From the NCBI GenBank assembly GCA_022925895.1, contig JAKSYS010000209.1, forward strand, positions 24,739 through 88,738: DNA of 64,000 nucleotides, in the 5' to 3' direction. Of this stretch, positions 23,194 through 33,294 are shown piece after piece (the first letter of the stretch is position 1; the number at the start of each line of letters is the position of its first letter). The notes below the pieces were generated by a model. That model was not told where the DNA came from. It saw only the letters and a list, made by a program, of their open reading frames with translations, and did not search any database. Position numbers and translations under genes: made by a program. The stretch is from Fragilaria crotonensis (taxonomy: Eukaryota; Bacillariophyta; Fragilariophyceae; Fragilariales; Fragilariaceae).

Positions 23194-24618
23194 GAGTCCG
23201 CCGCCCCAGCTGGACCCGTTTCGAATGTGTATTGGGGGTCCAGGGGAGCTGGTGGAGTGCAACTCGACTGCTTGCTGTCGTCGTGTACAATCGAGCGAGT
23301 ATTCGTGTTGGTAAATCGTGGTGTGACCGCATCAGGAGTTGGTGATTGAGTCATTGTGTAGTTGTCGGAATGGATATCATCTGTTTCGGTCGCTTCAAAC
23401 CGATTGTTCAAATCGACACACACTTCCTCTTGGGATGAGAAGTCATATTCAACCTCTGCATGATATGTCTCATTCTCGACGTCATCCTCGTTGTCGTCAT
23501 CGATCGTCATATCACCAAGGACTAATGATTCTTCTGACTGGTCAAAGAGCATCGAGGCATCATCCTGTTCGCTATGAGTATGGAGAAGTGTGACGCCTTC
23601 TCGAGTTCGCTTTGGTGGTGGAGATCGGATCATGCCTTCTGCTGAGGACCCTGTCGTTAGATCACTCGTATGGTAACCGCTAGGCCTCATATTCGTACCC
23701 TGGGTTCCGCCTGGTATCAGAGTCAAGGGAGGTTGATGTGCCTGTGACGCATTCCGCACTGCGATGTCCTGGGCCATTAATCCGAATAGCCTTGCGCGTT
23801 CTGCCCTGATATCCGTCATCGAACTCGTCAGAATACTCACGTTCTCTCCCGACGCTACCAAATGTTCTCCGATTTGTTCAAATTGTGTTGCGGTGTTGAC
23901 TTGAATTGCAGACAAACTTCCCGAGATTTTACCTTAGGTGTCCACAGATTCCTCTAATTGTTTTACCACTTGCTGCAATTCTGACTGGACTTCTTCAATC
24001 TTTTTACTCGTATCTGTCGCAAAGGTCTGGAACTTTTCTTCGAGGGATTCTAATTGTTTCGATGCTGCTCGCCCCGCGATTTGAAGGGATTCCAACTTTT
24101 TCTTTGTTGCGACTTCCAATTCTTTGAGTTTGGTTTGGTATTTGGAGTCCGATGCCAGTGTTAGAGATTGCGTGGATGCTGTACTGAGGTCGTCTGTGCC
24201 CACAGATAGCCGGCCTTCAAGACTTAACGAGTCATCTTCGCTTACTTGTTGGTGTTCTTTTGCTTTGTCGGACGAATTCTGATCTGACTGCGCCGGCGGA
24301 GTCGTCCATGCGTTTTTTGACTGCTTTGTCGGAAACTGTGTACTGATGTTCTTCTTTTTGTCCTTCCCTACTAACGACGAGGAGTGTGGCTTTCCCAGAT
24401 ATGTTGGTAGTTTTTGCCAAACATCAGCCGTAGATAAGGTATCCATGAACGAAACATTTGAATCGGCTGCCGTTTTAATATGTATCTCATCTGGGAGATC
24501 AAGCACGCTGTCTCGGAATCGTGCTTCTCGATGACTTGGAGGCGAAAGCCTTAATCGGTACAACCTCAACTCTTCCTTAGCTTGGTCAAAATACTGTGCC
24601 GGTACTAAAAGATATGCC
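23190..24618 (-). pseudogene. LINE-A ORF1, 5'-truncated
   Basis: This codes for the C-terminal part of ORF1: a Ser/Lys-rich stretch, a coiled coil (YQTKLKELEVATKKKLESL ... LEEKFQTFATDTSKKIEEV), then an acidic tail ending GPAGAADS. A TAA at 23934 splits the coiled coil. The frame continues cleanly after it, so it looks like a single nonsense change. Because of the truncation the frame is fused in frame to YRT-1 RNase H at 24619, giving a chimeric ORF with no upstream stop. Confidence 0.82.
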
Positions 24619-24635
24619 TCACTCGCGCCAATGTA
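24619..24635. repeat. Target-site duplication of LINE-A, right copy
   Basis: tcactcgcgccaatgta, a 17/17 match to 1464-1480. Confidence 0.9.
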
Positions 24636-26178
24636 GTGGGGCTCCCGGGGATGCAGTTCCGGCAGGCGCGTTGGGCGATCCTGTAGCGCGTCTGCTAAGT
24701 CGCGGAAGTCAGCTGCCATGTCACGTACTCGCTTCGTGATGCGCACGCGGTTACCACTCGAGGTGTGCAGAGAATGCTGCAAGATGGAGAAAAGCCCTTT
24801 GGAGCCCGGCAGAGCTGGCGACATGGAGCGCAACTCCCCCAGCAACTTGTGCCAGAAGGTGACGGATGCACGTTTGCGGGGTGGGTCAAGGTGTTGGAGA
24901 AGGTCGTACAGACGCTCGAGTCTATGCTGCGGCAGCTGCATGGTGTTGGCACGGGTGTCGAAATCCCATCCAAGAATCCGTTTTCGTGTACTCCAGCAGG
25001 CATCCCCTTTTAGCATCTTCTTAACGGATGCTGGCTCTTTGCAATGGAGGGGATCTGCTGGTTCCAAGGGGCGAAACACGTCGTCAATAGCTTGGAGTGT
25101 GTTCCGAAGGACGTTGCGTTTCTGGGGCTCCGTTTGGGCCATGAGCAAGAAATCGTCGACATAGACGTCGACACGTGCTACCGGGGCCGCCCGTGCTGTG
25201 GCCGGTGCCGACAGCTTGCGGGCTGCCATGTGGTGCTTTCCTCAACGACGTCGGATGGGGGCGTTGCGGCGATTGCCTCCAACCGATGCATCGTGCTGCG
25301 GGGTCGCTCGTCGGTCGAGAGGCGGCGCAGGCGATAGTTGGAAAGATCACACGCGGTCTCGGTGAAAGCACAAAAGTAGGGTGGGGATTCCACCCACCCC
25401 ATGGGTAGTGCCAAAGGAAACGCCACAAGGTGCGGCGCTCCAGTAGATGTTGGCAAAACGACTCCTAATTTAGGTATGTCGCGAAAATTCAGCCATACAC
25501 GGTAGAAACCGATGTCAATTTTGGACAGATAGACGGGTCCGTACCTGGGGTCACTTTCCACGATGGTTTGGATAACCCGCTGCAATGCTCGCCCGAATTG
25601 CATCGCCTCCTTTGGAGCGAGCGCGAGCGTATCATCATTGAGGCAGAGTAACTGTAATCGACGATCAGTCTCGGCCGTCGATCGCGCTGAGGTACCACTC
25701 CCAACGGCGACAAACGGAGGTTTGGCCACTCGCGGACGCTACCGTAAGGCAGAACTGCCCAGTATCCCTGGGAACAGAAGTCGAGTATCTCCTCGAAGAC
25801 AAACTCGCGTTCCCCTTGCGAAGACTTATGGGGGCCCCTGTGCATAGCCTGGTCCCGTCGCTCCAGCGTCCACAGTGGTGTGGAGGTTGTTACATTGGCA
25901 CCCCTCAGCCGTAGGTGGTTTAACAGGCGCGCGGCTTTGTGGGGGAGATTGCGCACGTGCGTTGCTATGTTGGACGCCCCCCGGGCACTCACGACGAACG
26001 AGGACCAGCCATGCGAACGAACAGACGATGCGGTGCTCTGTGCTAACTTACCGAGTGTGGCTTCCGCAGCTGAGATGGATGACGCTTTCCGTTTCTCTCT
26101 GATCGAATTGCGACCCCCACCTCCGTCTTCCTCCTCCGCCGTAGTGCGCCAAGGCGGCGCGGTGCGAAGCCAGGACAA
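24636..26178 (-). pseudogene. YRT-1 reverse transcriptase and start of RNase H
   Basis: Three frames are needed (changes near 25640 and 25200). The pre-palm block reads LRLSPLGVVPQRDRRPRLIVDY. Motif A is VYLSKIDIGFYRVWL, the motif B region is FPLALPMGWVESPPYF, and motif C is VDVYVDDFLLMAQ near 25160. The connection block RKRILGWDFDTRANTMQLP leads to the RNase H start HYIGAS at 24636. No ATG opens the frame cleanly (the first codon at 26178 is TTG), so the start is uncertain. Confidence 0.8.
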
Positions 26179-26208
26179 CTCTTCGTCCGAGTCGTCCTGG
26201 CCTGCACG

Positions 26209-28396
26209 TCAGGCGGTGGTGCTTGCGGCTGGGGCTGCAACGTGATCGCGGCAGTAAGAGAGGAGCCGCGAACGTTCGCCCGGGGATGCGAAGTTGACGT
26301 GTGTTTGTGCTCGACCGCAGTTATCGAAGCACGCTCCCCGTATCCACCAGGCTAGGCAGAACTCGTGTCCCGCGTCGTTCGTTGGGGGACGGTGAGCCCA
26401 AATCACCGGGCGTGTGCCCCCCGCTCGGACTACGATATTCGCGAAGTCGTTGTCCCGCGTTGGGTTAGCGACTCGCGTCGCTTGTTGCTCGGGTGCTGAG
26501 GCACGCGTAGTTGCTGTCGTGAGAGACGACACTCCGGTGCTCACGGTTCCTGCACTGCCCAAAGCGTTTGCGACTGTGCGTACTCCGCCTCCGCTGTTAC
26601 TGGTTCGGGCCACCACGTACTCGGCCGGTAGTGGGATCCAGTTCGATGACAACGGAAAGGTGCCCCACTTGAGCTCGGTCACAAGTGTGCGGAATTCTGG
26701 CAGCTCAACGCCCGTGGTGTCGTCCGCCAAGTTAGTGCTTACAGCGTGTAAGTACTCGAAAACGTTGACCTGCACGGAACGTACGATGCAAGGGAAATAT
26801 ACGTTTGCGATGTTTGGGTTCCCGGCCACCTGTTGGAAACGTTCGGTTATGTATGGAGTGGCGTTGTTGATGGATGCCGCCAACTGCCACACGCGTTCGA
26901 CGAAAGGGTGGCCCGGTCCAACACCTTGGAACAACGTCTGGCACAGCACGGCATACCGCGTCAATGTAATAGCCACATCCACCGTGTCACGCGGAAACCT
27001 AACCTTTTCTTTTTCTTTGATGGTGGCGTAGTCAGTTAGGCTGGTGGACTGATCCCCTTGCGCCAGTTGATGGCTGATGCTTGCCACAGCCAGGGACTCT
27101 AGATGATTCGCCGTGCCCGAGTAAGCCACTTGAAACGGTTGGCAGCCCGAGCTCAAATCGTCGACGCCGTGCCCAACAAATAGGAAACCCACAATCATTT
27201 GCTTCAGACTGGTTGTGACAATGGGGGTATATAGTTCCGTGTCGAGGCCTCGTGCTTGGCAAACCCGCTGGAACTCCTGTATGAGAAGAGTGTGTTGTTC
27301 ACTCTTCACACAATTGGCCAGGCGCCCCCAAACGGGCGCTACGTCTTCGGGCGCGACACATTGTTGAATCGGAGGAGCGTTCGAAACGTTTCCTTGTACA
27401 CGTCCTGGATGAGCTTGGGCTCTTTCACTGCGCGCTCGCCTGCTGTTGCTCCATCCGCGGCACGTGCGTTGGTGAGAGTTCTCAATGCACCCGCCAGAGT
27501 GCCGGTTGCCTCAACAGTTGCAGGATCAGGCTCCCCCAGTGCCGGCAGGTCAGCGCGTACCTTGCTTATGAGGTACCGATACACCTGCTCCGGCAGATGC
27601 ACCGCGGTTAATGGATATAGCACACTGGGCAAACCATTCTGCGCTCCCCCGCCACCGCGAGCGGTACATGCTGCCCTCAACCATGTGAGGACGTCCGCAC
27701 ATGCCACAACCTCGTCACATGCGAGCATGCTGCCGTATAGTTCTTGGTAGACTGCCTTTGCCGTTACCGCTCGGCGGTGGATGAGAAGCGATGCGTAATA
27801 TCCCGGGATTAACTGGACGTGACGTGGTCGCACGACTTCAGTCTCTGGGGGTCCACATCAGTGTACGGTCCCAGGGGCACCGACGGATCTTCCCATGTCG
27901 GGAGGAGAGTGATCATGGCCGCCACTGTGGGGACGCGAACTGGCGTTTGAACTAGATGAAATGCGGAACCCGGGACTTCCACCACGGGGTATTGATGTGG
28001 CATGATGTCACCATGAAGCCCCAGCACTTGGTCGTTGAATCCGGAGTCAGGTTCTCCCGGCATGTCCATGTATCGCATTAGTCGATGGAGCACGGTGACC
28101 TCGAGAGTGTCACCCGGACCATTGGTGAGAACCAAAAAATTCATGGGTTGTCTATCGCACAGATGGACCGTTTGATCACGTAGGAGTATAGGTGCTGGCA
28201 CCGCGCCCGCGCCTCCGTCAAAGCGGTAGCCGAATAAATACGCCGCGATGCGGTCACGCGTCGGTCCGATGGCGGCGTCGCTCAGAAGCTCACGATACGT
28301 ACGCGGGCGTATCGCAGCGCCCACCGGGGCCGGTGGCACCTCGGGTGCTACGAAGGGGGGGCCCGGTACATTGGGCGGTGGTACTGGTAGGGCCAT
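26209..28396 (-). pseudogene. YRT-1 Gag-like protein
   Basis: It starts at ATG 28396 (MALPVPPPNVPGPP, Pro-rich) and reads through three frames with changes near 27830 and 27330, for about 720 residues. There is no recognisable fold in the N-terminal two thirds. The C-terminus carries CLAWWIRGAC...C.....H (near 26330), a CX8CX3CX5H cluster like that in YRT-2 Gag. Its position upstream of RT and the cluster suggest a nucleic-acid-binding Gag. Confidence 0.7.
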
Positions 28397-29196
28397 CTCA
28401 GGATCGGGCGATCGGTCCTATGAGTGTGCCCGGATATGTACGTTAAACTAAACTCAGGTCTCGCGATGTGCAAGGCGCCTTGGCGGTGACCGACGCGATC
28501 GCGGTGACCACTATTGTGCTTTGCTTATGCCGTCTGAGTGCGGTGCCGTTGCGCCGTATCCAAACGAACAATGAGGCCTGAGCGGGTATCTGTTCACGAC
28601 ACCAGAATTTTCTCTTTGTTGTTTTTATTACGTAGGGCTACTACTCGCTGGATGACGACGTCATGCGTTGCGTAGCCGATGTGTAGTGTGTAGCATGTAG
28701 TGTGCCGCCCTGCCTTGTCACCTACTACGCAACTACTGACGGTTCCGGTTCCTCACCGGACACAATCTCATACGGAGAACTCAGTACAACGATACGGATA
28801 CGATTCAAATTCGTCCCGCTTTTCTGGTACAAGCACGGGTGCATTGCCTGCTATACTGCCATCCTTCCTTTCATTTTCTTACATCTCAAAACGCAATTGA
28901 ATCGAAATTTCCATTACGAGGTGGTGAGTACTCCCAGCACACTTTTATGGACTGATGGAGTGAGTGGGTATTCTTGACTTTTCAGCCTTCTGGCTCGACA
29001 GGACTGTGAGGAGTTGTCAATGTTGGCAACTTCGGAGCAGAAGTGCTCCAAATTCTTGGACGCCGTAATTCGCTGTCGCATCAACGGTTCAACTCACGTG
29101 CACACTGAAAACCGAAAATTCAAACTGAAATTACATTGTTACTGATCTACTCCAGTTCTCCAGTTCTCCTCTACAGGAAAGCAATTCTTTCTTCTG
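28397..29196. other. Intergenic between YRT-1 and the LRR gene
   Basis: I see no gene. The left part may include the YRT-1 5' leader or repeat a1, but without the partner repeats I cannot bound it. Confidence 0.4.
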
Positions 29197-30506
29197 ATGC
29201 AGGAGAATCGCGATCGCCGCAGAGCTCTAGAAGGTAACGCAAGTGTTGCCAAAAGGATTGGTCCATGCAGCACCACCGAGTGGACCAATCTGTGTACCCG
29301 AGTTACGAACGGTAGTCTCGTTGAAAACACCTCAGGTTGGTTCCGCAAGCAATCCAGACATTGATCCCGGAGCGATTCCAGTACCACCATCTCGAGTCAT
29401 TGTCACAACTTGGACAGTCAGGCCTCCAAGTACTCAGGTTGAATTCTCCAGCGAGTTTACGAATGAAGATTCAAAGCAGGATGAGGAGGTGCCCAGCTTT
29501 GCAGGAACGACTACTGGAACACCCGACGACAGTCGCATGCCTCATTATAGCGGTTTGTACACTACGCAAGACCAAGGGGTATCGGATGTACCGCATGGAA
29601 ATGAGGTGGGATCGACGATGGTAGGCGATGCCCAAAACGTCGGAACGCAATGGTATCAACGTCCCGTGTATCGATGGATTTTGGTGGGCTGTATCTTGTT
29701 CGTGTGCGGACTTGTTGGCGCGGTTGTTGCACTGGTTACAACTCTCAGTCGATCAGGGCAAACTACGACTCAAGAAGAAACAATTGCATGCCAATTTCTT
29801 TCTATTCCGGATCTGACTGTTTGTCAATCGACTACATCGTTTGACTCGGTCAATACTGACGACAGAACGACCGGTTCTACAATTCCAAGTGCGATCGGAC
29901 TCTTGACACAGTTGACATACTTGGATTTCTACGGCAATCAGTTGACTTCCACGATTCCAACCGAGATCGGACGCTTGACAAGGCTGAAGGCTCTGGCGTT
30001 CTACAATAACTCGTTGACGTCCACAATTCCAAGTGAGATCGGACTCTTAACACTATTGACCGAGTTGTATTTTTAACAACAATTCATTTGCGTTCACAAT
30101 TCCAAGTGAGATCGGATACTTGACACGATTGACGGGAATGTCGTTCTGGATCAATGAGTTGACTTCGACTATTCCAAGTGAGATTGGGCGCTTGACAATG
30201 TTGACATTCGTGTCGTTCGCCAGAAATGCGTTGACTTCGGCAATTCCAAGTGATATTGGACTCTTGACACGATTGACGTACTTGGATTTCTCCGACAATT
30301 TGTTGACTTCCACAATTCCAAGTGAGATGGGACTCTTGACACAGTCGACGGTCTTGTTTCTGGACAATAATCAGTTGGGGGGGACAATTCCATCATCGCT
30401 CTGCTCACTCCCTTCTCTCAACTCGAAAATCTACGTCGACTGCGGTGAAATCGCATGCAATTCAGGATGTTGCTCGGATTATTACTCTGGTTCTTCTTGT
30501 GGCTAA
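29197..30506 (+). CDS. Membrane-anchored leucine-rich repeat protein (frameshifted)
   Basis: This is a type II-like LRR protein of the diatom kind. A Ser/Pro-rich presumably cytoplasmic region of about 140 residues precedes one transmembrane helix (RWILVGCILFVCGLVGAVVALV). The ectodomain has at least eight repeats of the form LTSTIPSEIGLLTRLTYLDF, closing with the Cys-rich cap IACNSGCCSDYY. There is no kinase domain. ATG 29197 opens another frame (MQENRDRRRALEG), so a frame change near 29300 is assumed; the repeat frame itself has only a GTG at 29243. A second change sits in a T5 run at 30070-30074, with repeats resuming at once. Cell-surface recognition is inferred. It may be a recent pseudogene. 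Confidence 0.75.
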
Positions 30507-30629
30507 AAAAAAGGAACGAATAAATGCATTAATGAGCAAGGGGATGTGTGGAACAAGACAAGGCGCAGGAGACGCGTTGGTGTTGTTTCGTGTTTAAGTT
30601 TGATGGATCGGAAATGAACGATGGTATGA

Positions 30630-30648
30630 TTAGTGTTGGCATGAATGG
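30630..30648. repeat. Target-site duplication of LINE-C, left copy
   Basis: ttagtgttggcatgaatgg, 19 bp, is identical to 39215-39233. The first one or two T may belong to the poly(T) end. Confidence 0.9.
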
Positions 30649-30733
30649 AGAATTTTCACTCTGGAAAAACTGTAAGCCCCTTACTAATTTCTACGTGAAT
30701 CTTAGGTAGGTTTTGTACGTGACGAAACTGACC
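30649..30733 (+). promoter_or_regulatory. LINE-C 5' untranslated region
   Basis: The stretch from GGAAAAACTGTAAG to the ATG at 30734 matches LINE-B almost base for base. The first 13 bases, next to the target duplication, have no match in LINE-B and may be extra bases added at insertion. Confidence 0.6.
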
Positions 30734-33294
30734 ATGACCGACCTCCCCGGCGGCTCTCCCAGAGATGGGAGTGTCCCATCGGTGGTGAGAGGAAACCTAG
30801 ATGATGCCTCCGACGTTACGCCACCAGGTGGTAGTGGTGCAAGGACGAACGGCCAACAACTTGTCGAGAAAACAGTGAAATTCCGATTTTTAGTGAACCA
30901 AAGCGGTGAACCTGTGTTACCGTCTAAGCTTCACTTGCATTGGATCCAAGCTGTACAAGAATACTATGGAGACGCGGTTCAGATAATGAACAACAATGGA
31001 CAAACCATGCCCATAGTCGACACAATGCGATGGACTACGGCGCAGCATGTCAAACAGTTTACAATCCATCACTCAAGCTCCAGATCAAGAGTAGGTGGTA
31101 AGACTCCAGGAGAACAAGAGAAATATTTTTTGTCGTCAAAATTCCTCGTTGGTCATTCATCGAATCAGAACTTCGGTCACCATTTCTGAGATCAAAAATA
31201 TACCGAAAGTGTATCGTCTCCTTCGCAACAATAATTGTTTCCTTACCGAGCATCAATGGACGGAAGATATCTGGAACACCACCCAACTTGGATTTGTCAT
31301 GGGACTAGACCCACAGTTCTATGATGTTACAACTGCGACAGAAAAATTGCGCCAAGAAACTGCAGCAGAAATTGCCTACTCGGTCCAAGATTCCGAAGTT
31401 CCAACTAGCCTTCACAACTCCACAGACCAAACACCGCGGGAAGACTATTAGAACAAAGGCATATGCAATTGAAACAGCGAAGCATGATTCAATGGAATTG
31501 TTAAAACAACATTTGAAACGGGCGTACAGCGATACGCATGAATTTGTTTCCTTTCAATTGAGATCCAAGCATCCAGATGCGTACGTCAGGTTCATCAGGC
31601 AGCAAACAAAACATTTGGCTGACAATCACGTGTTCATCATGAATAATGTTAGCATCGATGCGATGTATTATCTGTCCGACCATATTAAAGCGGTTCGTGG
31701 AATTAAAGATGTTATCGCCGGACCAAGAGTCCTCTATGATGGCCGTCACAAAGTGTTGGTGAATAAGGATGATTTTCACCAGGCTCAAAACAGTGTCATA
31801 TCCCAGCTGCATGAGTGGTTCGATCTTCATGTCTCAGCTGACGCAAAAATTATCAATGCAAGGTTTCTTGATCCACCAGAGGTAGCACCTTTATTTTCTG
31901 ACGGATATTCAAGGGGAGAAGGTACTTATCTGTCCTCAAGTGTCAACACAGCAATGTCTTATGCAACGATGTCGGATTGTGACACCGATACATCGCCCAT
32001 CATAGATATGTCAGCCAAAGAACCTAGTGAACATTCTAGCAGTCGGTCCAGGACTTGGGCACAACGAGTTAAAGGCAACCCCCATCAAACATCGGCTTCA
32101 GTAACGCCTTCCACATCACAAGTCACTTATGATGATGAATACTTGTCTGATCTGGCATCTAGCCGTGCGGAAGTTGAAGAACTCAAAATGAAATTGCATC
32201 AATTCGAAGTGTCGAAAGAGTCTTATCAACGGGATCTTGAACGACAAGCAGAACATCAACGTTGTGAAATGGATTTAAAGCTGCAACAACAAGCTTTGAA
32301 GCTCGAGTGCCAGGCAGAACTTAAGCAACGAGAGCTTGAACATAAAGCAGCAGATCAACAGCGTATGTTAGAAACTCATGTGGCAGAACAACGCACGGAG
32401 ATGGAAAGGCAATTGGCAGTGCAACGGCAAGAATTTGAGCGTCAAGTAGCAACTCAGCAGCAGGAGATGGATCTTCGAATCACACGGCAAGTCGAGGCCG
32501 CTCTCCAGTTGAGGAATGTGCAACAACCCGCACAAGTTACAACTCCGGAACCAGATCCTGATCTTCGGTCATTTATGACAGCGCAGAATCGGCACATTCA
32601 GATGTTGACTGAAATGGTTATGCAAATTATGCAACAACCTCAACATTCACATAGCATTGTTGGTACCTATTCACGACAAGGAGTAAATAACCATCCAGAC
32701 GCTGCAGATGACGATCCTGAAGTGTCAGAAGTACCTGAGAAGCGAATGATTAGTGGACGGAAACGGCAATTCACTCGAGCATCACCCAACAAGCATCCCG
32801 CTACTACTGAGACTTATCCACCGTATGCTTCATTACCCCGGGAGACTGCAGATTCTGAATCCGATATGTCCACAGGACACGCCACACAACCGTTGTCTCG
32901 GTCGAATCAGCGCTCTACGGTTTGGACTCCTGAAGATCCATATGGTAACGACCCACCGAGCCCAATATATCCCGACCACCCCAATCACCCGTTGCACGAA
33001 TGCAGCAAAGAATTGTCCTTTGACTCCAGTCAAATTGCGGATGACCGAGAGCAATCATCTCTTCACCATTCTTATTATGAATCCACGCCAGGGATTTAAG
33101 CAGAAGATGTCATCAGTAGCGACCAACTACAAGACATTACATCACAACATCAAGAAAGGCGACGAACGTCGATCCAGAGCGCCGAGTCTCACGCAGAGTT
33201 GAGACCAGAGGCGATACATCCTACTTCAGAGGATCAAGCTTGGTTGACCCGACCAGAATCACAAGGGACAACCAACCCAACGCAGTCACAATGA
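30734..33294 (+). pseudogene. LINE-C ORF1 (coiled-coil RNA-binding-type protein)
   Basis: It starts at ATG 30734 (MTDLPGGSPRDG) and is homologous throughout to LINE-B ORF1. Two frame changes (near 31140 and 31350) precede a long open stretch. That stretch holds the conserved N-terminal domain, a Ser-rich linker and a coiled coil of about 150 residues (LERQAEHQRCEMDLKLQQQ onwards), then a basic patch GRKRQF and an acidic tail. A TAA at 33098 stands where LINE-B has a leucine codon, after which the frame runs to TGA 33292-33294. That TGA overlaps the ORF2 ATG. Confidence 0.85.

Larger units (their letters stand above)
1481..24618 (-). mobile_element. LINE-A non-LTR retrotransposon (5'-truncated, split by LINE-B)
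   Basis: This non-LTR retrotransposon is bounded by a perfect 17-bp target duplication. Coding order on the minus strand is a truncated ORF1 (24618-23190), ORF2 (23193-19869 and 4237-1636), then a 3' module ending in a T run at 1481. Alignment by eye with LINE-B ORF1 places its first codons about two thirds into ORF1, so the 5' end was lost at insertion. LINE-B interrupts it after the RT core. LINE-A is clearly diverged from LINE-B and LINE-C in protein sequence and has nonsense codons in both ORFs. Confidence 0.88.
24619..28396 (-). mobile_element. YRT-1 tyrosine-recombinase retrotransposon, 5' half
   Basis: This holds the Gag and reverse transcriptase of YRT-1 on the minus strand and is continued at 1-1480. 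The GC content is visibly higher than in LINE-A, LINE-B and the host genes. I cannot define the 5' terminus beyond the Gag ATG at 28396, since the matching repeats would be left of the window. Confidence 0.82.

Noticed and set aside
23934-23936. TAA inside LINE-A ORF1 as a true ORF boundary
   Set aside because: The coiled coil continues in the same frame after it to the ATGA overlap, so a nonsense mutation is more likely than two separate ORFs.
29243-29300. GTG as start of the LRR gene
   Set aside because: GTG starts are not expected in a diatom nuclear gene. The ATG at 29197 with a frame change, or an unseen upstream exon, is more likely.
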